Below, piece by piece: positions 1 through 8,977 of a DNA stretch of 64,000 bases. Both the position numbers and the translations under genes were made by a program. This stretch comes from CAJMNU01 sp905214855 (lineage in GTDB: Bacteria > Bacillota > Clostridia > Lachnospirales > Lachnospiraceae). The notes below the pieces were generated by a model. That model did no database searches and was not told the origin of the DNA. It saw nothing but the letters and a program-made list of their open reading frames with translations. The stretch lies in assembly GCA_937890595.1 (NCBI GenBank), contig CALADM010000024.1:18571-82570 (forward strand), read 5' to 3'. How positions within the stretch are numbered: the stretch's first letter is position 1; every line of letters begins with the position of its first letter.

Positions 1-369
1 TGCTCCTGTTTCTACACCATCCAGTTTTTTCTTATCTGTCGCTGCCATAAATCCGCCTACAGTTTGCGTTGCAGATACGTGGGTATGATTTTTATCTGCT
101 TTGTTTGTGATCGCCTGATTGATCGCCTCTGCAACTTCTGCATGTGATGCAATATAGTCTGCAATCTCTTTTAACGTGTCATAAGTGCCAGGCGCACCAC
201 CGATTAGATCTGCAATCTTCTGATCTACATAGTCTACAATTGTTTTGTCCTCTCCATCATTGTCTGTCATCAGGACTGCATCCGCTACCGTCTTCTGAAA
301 CCACTTTTCCCAAATTGGGCTTTCCTGTGTTCCTGTGTTGCGATACTGAAATACTCTTTCTTTTGCCAT
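1..369 (-). CDS. phage tail fibre protein, N-terminal part (runs off the window)
   Basis: An open frame of 123 codons starts at an ATG at 369 and is still open at base 1, so the C-terminus lies outside the window. The protein begins MAKERVFQYRNTGTQESPIW. It then has a region with VDYVDQKIADLIGGAPG and YDTLKEIADYIASH, and a DKNHTHVSATQT stretch. This layout is familiar from the N-terminal, shaft-proximal parts of tail fibres of contractile phages of Firmicutes. It is the last tail gene visible in this leftward operon, 22 bases after the preceding fibre gene, and probably contributes to host-surface recognition. The family call rests on these recognisable stretches and on position; the receptor-binding end cannot be seen. 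Confidence 0.7.
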   Translation of the reverse strand, partial: MAKERVFQYRNTGTQESPIWEKWFQKTVADAVLMTDNDGEDKTIVDYVDQKIADLIGGAPGTYDTLKEIADYIASHAEVAEAINQAITNKADKNHTHVSATQTVGGFMAATDKKKLDGVETGA

Positions 370-391
370 TTTCGTTCTTCCTTTCTGTTCT

Positions 392-1402
392 TTATTTCTC
401 TATTTTTGTAAAAAAAGTAGCGTCAGAAGGTTCTTCTTCTGACACTACTAATTTCCCTGTTATAATGTTCCTATTCTCTTCCCCTGCCCTTCCACCCTTC
501 CCACTAAACATCTCTGCCCAATTTTCTCCAGTTGTTGGAGCATGTTCTGCAAATATCATGTTATCATATGCAGCTCCATGAAATACTTTAGGTGGATCTG
601 GTTCTACCCAGTCTTCTACAACAAACAATATTCCATTTTTTTCTAAATTTTTAATATCCTCTTCAGGACCTGCAAAAACTCTTCCTATATATTCTGTCCT
701 TTTTTTCAAACTTAAAAGCCAACTTTTTATATTTCCAAAAAGCTGTTTCAATTTCATTCCAGTAGATAATGAAGGGAAAGATTCTATATCCTGTTCAAAC
801 TCCTCTACTACCATATCTGATGCATCGACATTTATATTGATCCAATTTCCCTCATCATTCAGATACTGCATTTTATTGTTGTAGATTCTTAATCCGGATG
901 CACCTTCTTTGCTATATACCCTATCCACCAAATCCACAGTTATCTCTACTGTTTCTGCATTTGCTACTTTAATATAAAAATAATTTGTAATTACAGAAGG
1001 TAAAATCCCATTATATGCTGGCAAATAATCCATTTTTAGATCATTGAATCCTGCCATGATACAATATAATATTTCTCCTTCATCTGGATCCATAGCATAA
1101 AATGCCATTTCTCTGATTTTATATCCTTCCAACAGTCCTTCACTGCCTTCAGGTTTATTTGTTATAACAACCTCTAACACAATAGAATCATCATTTTTTA
1201 TTGTTTTAGAAACAATTGCAAATTCCTGTTCTTTTTTCTTTAGATCTGTACGAAGGCTATAATCTTCATCTTCTGTATATACACCACTTCCTGTTGCAAA
1301 TTTTGTTATCTTTATATTCCCTTGCCCATTCTGCACTTTTGCGATCAGATGCCGTCCTTGTAATGTCAAACGCATAGGGCTGTATTTTGCTGTTTCTGCC
1401 AT
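392..1402 (-). CDS. phage tail fibre / tail-collar protein
   Basis: This 336-aa protein lies directly downstream of the gpI-like baseplate gene, where P2-type phages keep the H fibre gene. Its N-terminal ~150 residues (LTLQGRHLIAKVQNGQG, then ITKFATGSGVY) resemble the tail-collar fibre N-terminal domain that docks a fibre on the baseplate. The middle contains a short helical stretch and the C-terminus is Gly/Glu rich with no recognisable enzyme motif. Its start codon shares one base with the stop of the upstream gene, consistent with translational coupling. The receptor specificity is unknown. The role as a fibre or fibre-adapter is inferred from position and the N-terminal similarity. Confidence 0.7.
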   Translation of the reverse strand: MAETAKYSPMRLTLQGRHLIAKVQNGQGNIKITKFATGSGVYTEDEDYSLRTDLKKKEQEFAIVSKTIKNDDSIVLEVVITNKPEGSEGLLEGYKIREMAFYAMDPDEGEILYCIMAGFNDLKMDYLPAYNGILPSVITNYFYIKVANAETVEITVDLVDRVYSKEGASGLRIYNNKMQYLNDEGNWININVDASDMVVEEFEQDIESFPSLSTGMKLKQLFGNIKSWLLSLKKRTEYIGRVFAGPEEDIKNLEKNGILFVVEDWVEPDPPKVFHGAAYDNMIFAEHAPTTGENWAEMFSGKGGRAGEENRNIITGKLVVSEEEPSDATFFTKIEK

Positions 1403-2055
1403 TATTCCACTCCTCTCATCACATTGCTTATCTTTTGATTAAGAGTTGATGCAAACATAAAGTCAACGTCAAAATAATTTTCTTGTTCATCTGACGTATA
1501 AAAAGCATTCTTTATACATGTAACAAACGTACTTCCAAATTCAACCTTTGTATTATGTTCTCTCTTTATATTAAGATGCCTTAGATGAGCTGAAGCTTTT
1601 TTGACTCTCTTTAAAATCAGCAACATCTGTTCTATCAATTCTTGTGTCAATATAGTATCTGTATAAACATCAAACTGTCCTGGTTCTCCTATTGCGTCTG
1701 TAAAATCATACCATTCTACAGCACCTCCGCTGCCAAATACGACCTGCATCATTTCTTCCACTGCTTCTACAGTACCTGCCCTCATATACCATCCAAGCGT
1801 GGACCTTATAATTTTTCTCTTTTGTTCTAATTCAAAATTTTGATCATAATAATGTGAATTCAGTTCTAAAGAAAGTAAGTCTATGATTTCTTCTGGTAAA
1901 GCATCTATATTTGCAAGAAGTTTCGTTTGTTCTGTGTAAAGAATCATTTTCTCCTTTCCTTTACGCAGAGCATAACTAATTGCCTTTATGTCAGAATCAT
2001 ATTTCATTAGAGCTGGCAGCAGATCGATCACTTCACCATTCTCATAATCAATCAT
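1402..2055 (-). CDS. phage tail protein I (gpI-like baseplate component)
   Basis: The protein is about 217 aa and belongs with P2 gpI by position (after J, before the fibre) and by its N-terminus, in which residues LLPALMKYDSDIKAIS precede a long helical region. In P2-like virions gpI sits at the baseplate edge and connects it to fibres. I chose the ATG at 2055 over the upstream one at 2070. A GGAGGG sequence lies at a good distance from 2055, and the ATG overlaps the stop codon of the J-like gene (ATGATTGA arrangement), which indicates coupled translation. No domain beyond gpI is evident. Confidence 0.8.
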   Translation of the reverse strand: MIDYENGEVIDLLPALMKYDSDIKAISYALRKGKEKMILYTEQTKLLANIDALPEEIIDLLSLELNSHYYDQNFELEQKRKIIRSTLGWYMRAGTVEAVEEMMQVVFGSGGAVEWYDFTDAIGEPGQFDVYTDTILTQELIEQMLLILKRVKKASAHLRHLNIKREHNTKVEFGSTFVTCIKNAFYTSDEQENYFDVDFMFASTLNQKISNVMRGVE

Positions 2056-3199
2056 CTTCCAACCCTCCATATGCAGTCTGTTTTACATTCAGAACAGGAA
2101 CTTCTTCGTTTGATATTTTTGTAAAAACTGGGTTTACCAGTACAACTCTCTTTGCTCCTGCTGCCTTTATCCTGCTTATCAGTTCATCAGGGTTGATATC
2201 CCTCCCTATTCTGCTAGACTGCCATATACTGTATTCTTCAATCGCTTTTTCTACCCTCTCTTGAATACTTGTCGCATAGTTACTATCACTTTTATTTATA
2301 TAATATGTCAAATCTATATCATAAGATTTTTGCTTAGGTGCTTTTACTACAATCCAGTCCGTAATAGGTTTTCTTCCTTTTTCCTTTAAGTACTCTGTTA
2401 AAGCCTTTATGGATTCTTCACCAGGTATTCTTCCATTTTCAAGCAGATAAGAGATATGAACCTCACATTCTTCTGGTGATGTTACTCTTACATCTGAAAT
2501 ATTAGAATTAAATGAAAGTACAAAATACTTATATCCATCTTCTGATCCAGCATTGGAATATCCGGCTGGAGCAAGATAGATCCTAAGACGGTATGAACTG
2601 TCATCTTCAACGTCCTGACCATTCTCCGGCATGGTAATGTTACTAACTGAATTGATAAACGGAACAGGATCCACAAGCAAATTGATTTCTCCTATATCAA
2701 AATAATTCCCTGCTGGTCCTTCTATTTGACAGATTGCTGTAACATCAACAAATCTCTCTCCAATTGGAATTTCAGCATATTCTTCCGTCATAAAATATAT
2801 ATTATTTCCAGCTGTAGCCCTTGTTCCTTTTGGAATACCAGTAGCAAAACTTCTATCCTCCTGAATGGTAAAGCGTAATGTTGTTGTTGCTCCTCTTGCA
2901 GGATTTCTTTGGGTTTTCTTCAGAATACCCAATTCATCCAAGTATTTTCCAGTCGCATATTTTAAGAGTCCCATTTTCCCTGCCTGATCTACAAACATAT
3001 ATCCTTGATACAGATAATATGCACATGCTTCCAGAAGTATTTTTCTATCATCTGCAGGTGCAAGAACAATCTCTTCCCCTGTTTCTTCCTTCTTTTTTTC
3101 TTTGAACCAACGAATCATATCTGCATTAAGTTGAGATAAAGTATAATTTTCTATAAAAGATACATCTGGATACTCATCAATCGCTTTTAATTCATCCAT
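2048..3199 (-). CDS. baseplate J-like protein
   Basis: This 383-aa protein has the hallmarks of the baseplate wedge J family (P2 gpJ, Mu gp47). The N-terminus is helical and acidic, and the central region with RTQRNPARGATTTLRFTI is the usual J-family motif. A C-terminal domain follows with GRDINPDELISRIKAAGA, typical of the last third. It forms the baseplate wedge with gpW and gpI and triggers sheath contraction in contractile-tailed phages. It lies 3 bases after the W-like gene and overlaps the I-like gene by 8 bases, so the wedge genes are co-translated. Length and order match the P2 module. Confidence 0.9.
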   Translation of the reverse strand: MDELKAIDEYPDVSFIENYTLSQLNADMIRWFKEKKKEETGEEIVLAPADDRKILLEACAYYLYQGYMFVDQAGKMGLLKYATGKYLDELGILKKTQRNPARGATTTLRFTIQEDRSFATGIPKGTRATAGNNIYFMTEEYAEIPIGERFVDVTAICQIEGPAGNYFDIGEINLLVDPVPFINSVSNITMPENGQDVEDDSSYRLRIYLAPAGYSNAGSEDGYKYFVLSFNSNISDVRVTSPEECEVHISYLLENGRIPGEESIKALTEYLKEKGRKPITDWIVVKAPKQKSYDIDLTYYINKSDSNYATSIQERVEKAIEEYSIWQSSRIGRDINPDELISRIKAAGAKRVVLVNPVFTKISNEEVPVLNVKQTAYGGLEDD

Positions 3200-3202
3200 T
3201 TC

Positions 3203-3496
3203 TCAACTCTCCTTTCGCTTCAACATTACAGAAACTATAACCTTTCCATCTCTGCTTCGAACAAAATCCACTTCCGTCACTATCACACGTGGTTCGTATC
3301 TGTCTGTTTTTTGCATCAGTTCTAACGCATATAGAGATTCTGATTCTGCTGGAAGGTCATCTAATGCAGCCCATGAAAGCCCTAGTTCTCTGTCACATGG
3401 AATACTTCCAGCTGGAATAGAATATAAATTTTTTAAACATCTTAAAATATCTTCCGTTTCTGTTCCTGTAAGCCCATTTAATTCAAAATTCAGCAT
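3203..3496 (-). CDS. baseplate wedge protein, gpW / gp25-like
   Basis: A 97-aa protein matching the small gp25/gpW lysozyme-like baseplate family in size and position immediately before J. Visible family features are the Glu-rich N-terminus, the repeated LF-type segment ALELMQKTDRYEPR and a final basic tail. The start at 3496 is preferred. It has an AGGAG sequence just upstream and overlaps the end of the U-like gene, and the longer frame from 3523 would begin without a ribosome-binding site. In related phages this protein polymerises with J around the hub. The family name is supported mainly by size, order and the ERGLS-type and EPRV motifs. Confidence 0.8.
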   Translation of the reverse strand: MLNFELNGLTGTETEDILRCLKNLYSIPAGSIPCDRELGLSWAALDDLPAESESLYALELMQKTDRYEPRVIVTEVDFVRSRDGKVIVSVMLKRKES

Positions 3497-3893
3497 TACT
3501 TTCTCCTGTATAATATTCCACAAATTTACAGTTTACCTCAATCCTGGAAATAGCTCCCTTTGAAATGATCCTTGTAAAATCTCCATCTATTTTTTGCAGT
3601 AACCAAGAACGATATCCAATCCTTTTGTTACCAATGATCATCGGAGATGCCTTCCCTTCTAACTCTTTCAGTTGCATATACTTCTGATATGGTTTTTTGC
3701 AAACAGTAGAATCAAATACAATCTTCAAACTGAGTTCCTCTGCATTGTATCCAATCCATTGATATTTTGATTTATCAGATATGATATCATGTTTTGCAAT
3801 GATACTGCTGCTTGTTTCCTGTAACTCACTAAGCATAGCAGTTTGTTCTTCTCTTACCTGAAATACGATTCCACCCCATGCACCTATTACCAT
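3483..3893 (-). CDS. phage tail protein, gpU-like
   Basis: This 136-aa protein begins MVIGAWGGIVFQV and contains KYQWIGYNAEELSLKIVFDS and a final beta-rich segment. This pattern resembles P2 gpU (Phage_P2_GpU), a small protein of the tail tube end. In P2, U lies between T and X. Here the gene sits between V and W, so its position is displaced, and it could instead be a baseplate component that merely shares the fold. It overlaps the start of the W-like gene by 14 bases. The coding call is firm; the family assignment is moderate. Confidence 0.65.
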   Translation of the reverse strand: MVIGAWGGIVFQVREEQTAMLSELQETSSSIIAKHDIISDKSKYQWIGYNAEELSLKIVFDSTVCKKPYQKYMQLKELEGKASPMIIGNKRIGYRSWLLQKIDGDFTRIISKGAISRIEVNCKFVEYYTGESNAEF

Positions 3894-3897
3894 ACTT

Positions 3898-4293
3898 CTA
3901 ATCCCTCTGTTCTAACTTTTCAATCCGTTTCTGACAATCTTCCAACTTCTTGATCATATCTGCCACACAAATACTTCCACCATTATCTTTCAGGAAAAGT
4001 TTACCTTTTTCTTCTGATATGGATGTTCCATTCCCTGTATCCTTATAGAACTGATATTTAGGTGGTGGATTTCCAGCTGACCATAATCCGCCTAAAACAA
4101 CTCCATCTTTTGAAGTATTTCCCCACTTTATATAAACGACCAACATACCAATCTCTGGTTGCTTATATTCTCCAAAGCCAGAAAAGAATGGCATTTCTCC
4201 TGTTATATTATCCCTTTTATCTGGCTGTATAATGGTCACTGTTCCTGTATCCATATTGACTGTATTAATATATCCGTATCCAATATTTGCCAT
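3898..4293 (-). CDS. phage baseplate assembly protein V (gpV spike)
   Basis: This 131-aa protein starts with a short OB-fold-like region (GYINTVNMDTGTVTII, then MPFFSGFGEYKQPEIGMLVVYI). This is the gpV/gp45 pattern of phage tail spikes. The C-terminal part ends in a coiled-coil-like KLEDCQKRIEKLEQRD. gpV forms the trimeric membrane-piercing tip of contractile tails. P2 gpV is about 210 aa with a longer beta-helix, so this copy is short. Either the needle is reduced or part of it is supplied elsewhere. It lies 2 bases after the D-like gene in the same leftward operon. Confidence 0.8.
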   Translation of the reverse strand: MANIGYGYINTVNMDTGTVTIIQPDKRDNITGEMPFFSGFGEYKQPEIGMLVVYIKWGNTSKDGVVLGGLWSAGNPPPKYQFYKDTGNGTSISEEKGKLFLKDNGGSICVADMIKKLEDCQKRIEKLEQRD

Positions 4294-4295
4294 AA

Positions 4296-5354
4296 TTATA
4301 ACCTCTGTACTATCTTATAAGCGAACACATGCATCTTTAATCCGTTTGATGACATTGATACATGTACCTTTTTGATAAAATATTTACCTTCTACATGAGT
4401 AAGATTGATCACTTCTATGTTGCTGCTTGCAATCAATCTTGGATCAAACATAACACTAAAAGATAATGTTTCTACTTTTTCATTTTCCTTATTAATTCTG
4501 GCTTTTGCGATCTCAATTGCTTCTGCTTCTGTTTCAACCGTCTCATTAACATATAAGATCTTACCTTCTGTTCCAACTAACACCTCAATATCCGAAGCCG
4601 GCTTTTCTCCTTTTTTCTTTTCCTTGTTTGGATTCGTATAGCATATCTTTGCCCCAGTATAAGTTCCAGATAAAGTCCTATTCCATTCCCAACCTGAATC
4701 CCATTCTTTTTCTCCATCATATGTCCTTACGACTGGTCTGCTCTCATAAAAACTTTTCTGGAAGATCACAAAACAAAATTTATAAATCTTCAGTGAAAAT
4801 CCGTATTTTTCACATACTCGGTTTAAAAATGTTGCATCATCTTCCTCATCCTGTTCTATTTCCTTTATCTGTGGATCTGTTCCATGAAAAAACAACTCTC
4901 CTGACATTTTATAAACAGCCATAAATTCTGATGCAATTGTTTTTAATGTTGTTTCTTTCCAAGTTTTCGTTCTGGGGGTATCTTTAAATTCTGAAACCGG
5001 TTGTGAAACTGCTTTTATCATCAATTCCCTTGGTCTTCCCTGAACAGTAATGTCATCGATCAGAAAATTTCCACAATGATAAGATTCCTTTGAATGTGCC
5101 TGCTCCCAATAATAATACTCTATATACACATCCAGATCTTTTCCTGTTTCCGGAAAGAATCCATCAAAAAAGTTCATTTTTTGATCACTAAGACGCAATG
5201 TAATTTCATCTGAACTTCCCTCTGCAAAATCCATATAATCTATAGATATCACATTTTTGTAAAGTCTTTGAAGAGAACCCCCATCATAGAAAATGATTGG
5301 ATTTGCATGTCTTGCCCTGATTGTCAACTTCCTTGTTTCTTCTTCCAGATTCAT
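4296..5354 (-). CDS. late control / baseplate hub protein D
   Basis: The protein of 352 aa resembles P2 gpD (phage late control gene D family), the hub on which the V spike sits. Typical features are the opening RKLTIRARHANPIIFYDGG and the mid-region with FLNRVCEKYGFSLKIY, conserved in gpD/gp27 hubs. I chose the ATG at 5354, which starts 1 base after the stop of the LysM-like X gene. The longer frame reaching 5474 would overlap the X gene and lacks its own ribosome-binding site. The name late control is historical; the role here is structural. Confidence 0.85.
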   Translation of the reverse strand: MNLEEETRKLTIRARHANPIIFYDGGSLQRLYKNVISIDYMDFAEGSSDEITLRLSDQKMNFFDGFFPETGKDLDVYIEYYYWEQAHSKESYHCGNFLIDDITVQGRPRELMIKAVSQPVSEFKDTPRTKTWKETTLKTIASEFMAVYKMSGELFFHGTDPQIKEIEQDEEDDATFLNRVCEKYGFSLKIYKFCFVIFQKSFYESRPVVRTYDGEKEWDSGWEWNRTLSGTYTGAKICYTNPNKEKKKGEKPASDIEVLVGTEGKILYVNETVETEAEAIEIAKARINKENEKVETLSFSVMFDPRLIASSNIEVINLTHVEGKYFIKKVHVSMSSNGLKMHVFAYKIVQRL

Positions 5355-5355
5355 T

Positions 5356-5562
5356 TCACATTCTCCATTCTGGCCATCTTGTTGAATATCCCTTTGTATT
5401 TGTAGGCACATCTGGACATTCCAATTCCACTCCAGCAGAAAAAATAAACTGACTGAGCAGCTCCCTGTTTGCATCCATTAATTTATCTGCACAAAATTCA
5501 TTGTTATATACTTTTTTTGCTATAATATCCCATGTGTCACCTTGAACTGTTATATATTTCAA
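5356..5562 (-). CDS. tail protein X (LysM-like)
   Basis: A 68-aa protein of the P2 gpX family. It is essentially one LysM-like fold beginning KYITVQGDTWDIIAKKVYNN, with the characteristic GDTWD and a C-terminal extension ending TRWPEWRM. X links the tape measure end of the tail to the D hub. The start codon is TTG at 5562, supported by an AGGAGG sequence 7 bases upstream. It follows the tape-measure gene by 11 bases and precedes D by 1 base, the usual T-X-D order. Confidence 0.85.
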   Translation of the reverse strand: MKYITVQGDTWDIIAKKVYNNEFCADKLMDANRELLSQFIFSAGVELECPDVPTNTKGYSTRWPEWRM

Positions 5563-5573
5563 AGAAAGTCCTC

Positions 5574-8500
5574 CTATCCAAAGGAAAGTCGTTTATGTTC
5601 TTTTTCAAAAGCTCTCATATAATTTTTGAATTCCTCAAAGGATAATTTAGCAGCCTTTTGAAGAGTTTCTTCCGTTGCTCCCTGTAGAACCGGACTAAAT
5701 GTTATATAGTAAACATCTCCTTGCTTCGTCGTTTGCGCATTTTTTGAATGATCTGTGCTGTTTTGAGATGACTTAAAAAGCCCTAACATTTCACCTGCTT
5801 CCTGCCAAATACTTTTTGCATTTTCACTTCCATCCAAAGGTATGATTGCTTCGTTGTCTTTTTCTGCTACAAGTCCCACATGTGGTTCTGTAAAAATCCC
5901 GCCTTTAGCATGAGGTGTTACCTGTATTTGTTTTACTTTGGAATTCATAATAGGATTCATGGCAAAATACATATCCACTGTAGTTCGGATTCCTTTTGCA
6001 TATGTATGATCCACAGTTTTCTGCATATACTCATAGGATGATTCCACTGCAGTATCAATCACACGATAATTTTCCTGAATTCCCATACTGATCGCCTCTG
6101 GTAATTCAAGTCCTGCTTTTTCTGCTTCCAGCAATGCCATTCTATAGCTCTCACTATCCGCTGCCGCTTCTCCTACTAATTGCCAAAGAGCTTCTGTATC
6201 CCCTGCAAGCGCACCTACAACTGCCGCATCTGATAAACCTTTTTTTACAGATTCAGGAATTGCCTCACCATTCTCCTGTGCCATCTGTGCAATTTGCTGT
6301 AATTCATGAAATTGTGTCTCAACTTCTCCCCACAATTCCTTAATTGAATCAGATGTCACTTGACTTATCTTATCCAGCCCAAATGCTTTTTTAATGGTTT
6401 CAGGATCCAAAGCAAGTGCTATATTTCCACCACTCTCTATTGCATGAATCAGATCACCAATTTCTGCATCCAATCCAGCCTCAAGAGTAGCATAGATTCC
6501 CTCTATTTCATCTGAATATACATCATTAATAGAATCAATGGAAAAATTAAGCCCTTTTAAACGTATATCCATCTGCTCTGCATTAAACTGTGTCTCCAAA
6601 GCTCTTTTTGCATCTTCATAAGCTTCTTTGCTAAGATATGCCGCATCACCCAATGCGATCTCACCATTCTGACTTCTTGAATACTGCAGATTGAGCTGTC
6701 CTAATGTATATTCAAAACTCTGATTCTGGCTCGCTGCTTGTTCAGACAGAACCTTTTGAATTTCCGCCTGTAGATTTTGAAAAGATTCTGCAGTCAGGTC
6801 CTTGCCTGTATATTCCAGCTGAAGACGCTGCATTTTAGCGTCAAACTGTGAATTGGCAACCTCTGCTGTTATTTTTGCCAGTTTTCCCTGCAGTTCATTG
6901 ATGATGTTTGCCTCATCTATATCAATTGCCCCATCTTCAATTGCCTTACTGTAAGCATCACCAAGCTGTTTTCCCAAACTTTCCACTTCTTGATTGATAC
7001 CCGAATACATAGCATTAAAACCTGCTATGATTTCCTGTCCGGCTTCGCTGTCTGTTCCAAACAATGCCTGAACACCGATTGTTGCTGCATAATTTGATTG
7101 ATTTAATAATTCTCTTGTTTCTTCAACCATCAAATCAATAGATTGTTTTAAATTTTCTTTATCTTCTTCTGAAAATTCAAATCCAGATCCTATTTTCCAT
7201 ACAGACTTATTGATAACGCTTGCAGCTTCCTGAATATTTCCCGCAATCTCTGATACTTCGTTCATTTCTTCCAGAAACTGTTTTACTCTATCTATATTTC
7301 CATTATCAATGATCTGTCTTGCTGCTTCATCCAGTTCTTCTAATGACAATGAAATATTTCCAAACTCCTCATCTAATCGGTTCTTTTTAGCCTCTTCCCT
7401 TGTCTTTTTTAATTGACTTGAAACAGCTGCTACTGCCCCTGCTGCCACAGATGCTCCTGCAATCAACAATGTCCATGGATTTCCTAGAGCAACTGATTGC
7501 ATTGCTCCAAATGCTTTTGACAACTGATTTACTTTCTTAATGAGATTCAATGTCACTATAACTGTTCCAATGCCAACAATTCCAGATTCTATCAAATCCA
7601 AATTACGGATCACATCAGAGATAATAGGTCCTGCAAAATCAGTAAATGCATTTGCACCTTCACGCATATGCTTTATCAAAGTCGGAATATGTTTTTGTGC
7701 TGCCTCTGCCATTCCCTGTATCGTTTCTTTGTCAAATAAAGCAAAATCTTCTGTTTCATCCAACATCAGACCCATAATTTCATTCAGTGGATTTTGGAAC
7801 TCTTGATACAATGTGATTCCTGTATCTGTGATCCTGTTTTTTACTATCTTCAATCTACTATCTAATGTTCCATAGCGTTTTTCTGCTTCTTTTGATAATG
7901 CTGTATTTTCTTTAAAAGCCTTATTCGCTATAGATAAAGATTCACTAAACAGTTCACCTGCACCAGCTGCCCTCAAAAGAGTATCCCGCATTCTTACTTC
8001 CTTAATTTCCATTTCATCCAAAACGGAAATTGTAGATTTTCCCAATCGTTCCGTATCATTGAGACCTATAATAAAGGCTGTAATGGCTTCTGCTGCATTT
8101 TCCTTAAAAGCTACAGCAAACTCTTCAGAAGACATATTGGCAACCCTTGCATACTCTCGAAGCCTTTCTCCGCCCTTTTCTACCGCCAGCTGCATATCAA
8201 CCATAACCTTTGACATGGCTGATCCACCAGCCTCTGCTTCGATTCCTACGCTTGAAAGGGCTGCCGCATAACCAAGGATATCTGCTTCTGTCATGTTGAT
8301 CTGCTTGCCAGCTCCTGCCAGCCGCATTCCCATTTCCATGATATCTGCTTCTGTTGTTGCCATATTGTTTCCCAGATCTACAACAGTGCTTCCCAATTCG
8401 TCAAATTTATCTTGTTCCATTCTTACAATGTTTGAAAATTTTGCGAATTGAGAAGCTGCTTCATCTCCAAGGTTTGTTGTTTCTCTTAAATCTGCAATCG

Positions 8501-8975
8501 TTTTGATAAATCCATCCAGATTTTCCAGCTTAATTCCAAGCTGACCAGCTTCTTCCCCAATCCCGGACAATTCTACTGCTGTTTGTGGAGCATCTTTTGC
8601 TATTTGACGGATCCTGTTCTGGAGATTTTCATACTCCCTGTCTGTTGCATCAATGGTCTTTTCAACGCCAGTAAAGGCTGATTCAAAATCCGAACCAACA
8701 TGGATTGTTACCGCTCCCAGACTTCCTATAATAGCCCCCGCCCCCATAGCAGCCTCAGCAAACATTTTCGTAAACTGAATTGATTTTGTGGTCAGACTAT
8801 CAATGCTACTTCCCATTGAATCAATCGCAGTTCCAATGTTTATTTGTTTTTCTGTTCTTGCTGCTTCAATAGCAAGAGAACGTAATTCCTTCTTTGATAT
8901 ATTGACAGAATCACCAAGAGACTTATCAATACTTCCAGCAATTTTAATCGCTAACTGAATATCTTTCCTCGACAT
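5574..8975 (-). CDS. tail tape measure protein
   Basis: At 1133 aa this is the longest gene of the tail module and sits after the gpE/E' chaperone, as tape measure genes do. The first ~300 residues contain the phage-tail tape-measure core, with VGSDFESAFTGVEK, then ELSGIGEEAGQLG and EADIMEMGMRLAGAG. A hydrophobic segment near residues 490-515 (LLIAGASVAAGAVAAV) could insert in the host membrane during DNA delivery. Long Gln/Glu/Ala-rich helices follow. In contractile phages its length sets tail length. The C-terminal ~100 residues include the GGIFTEPHVGLVAEKDNEAIIP motif common in these proteins, split here only for citation; no enzymatic domain is visible. Confidence 0.92.
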   Translation of the reverse strand: MSRKDIQLAIKIAGSIDKSLGDSVNISKKELRSLAIEAARTEKQINIGTAIDSMGSSIDSLTTKSIQFTKMFAEAAMGAGAIIGSLGAVTIHVGSDFESAFTGVEKTIDATDREYENLQNRIRQIAKDAPQTAVELSGIGEEAGQLGIKLENLDGFIKTIADLRETTNLGDEAASQFAKFSNIVRMEQDKFDELGSTVVDLGNNMATTEADIMEMGMRLAGAGKQINMTEADILGYAAALSSVGIEAEAGGSAMSKVMVDMQLAVEKGGERLREYARVANMSSEEFAVAFKENAAEAITAFIIGLNDTERLGKSTISVLDEMEIKEVRMRDTLLRAAGAGELFSESLSIANKAFKENTALSKEAEKRYGTLDSRLKIVKNRITDTGITLYQEFQNPLNEIMGLMLDETEDFALFDKETIQGMAEAAQKHIPTLIKHMREGANAFTDFAGPIISDVIRNLDLIESGIVGIGTVIVTLNLIKKVNQLSKAFGAMQSVALGNPWTLLIAGASVAAGAVAAVSSQLKKTREEAKKNRLDEEFGNISLSLEELDEAARQIIDNGNIDRVKQFLEEMNEVSEIAGNIQEAASVINKSVWKIGSGFEFSEEDKENLKQSIDLMVEETRELLNQSNYAATIGVQALFGTDSEAGQEIIAGFNAMYSGINQEVESLGKQLGDAYSKAIEDGAIDIDEANIINELQGKLAKITAEVANSQFDAKMQRLQLEYTGKDLTAESFQNLQAEIQKVLSEQAASQNQSFEYTLGQLNLQYSRSQNGEIALGDAAYLSKEAYEDAKRALETQFNAEQMDIRLKGLNFSIDSINDVYSDEIEGIYATLEAGLDAEIGDLIHAIESGGNIALALDPETIKKAFGLDKISQVTSDSIKELWGEVETQFHELQQIAQMAQENGEAIPESVKKGLSDAAVVGALAGDTEALWQLVGEAAADSESYRMALLEAEKAGLELPEAISMGIQENYRVIDTAVESSYEYMQKTVDHTYAKGIRTTVDMYFAMNPIMNSKVKQIQVTPHAKGGIFTEPHVGLVAEKDNEAIIPLDGSENAKSIWQEAGEMLGLFKSSQNSTDHSKNAQTTKQGDVYYITFSPVLQGATEETLQKAAKLSFEEFKNYMRAFEKEHKRLSFG

Positions 8976-8977
8976 AA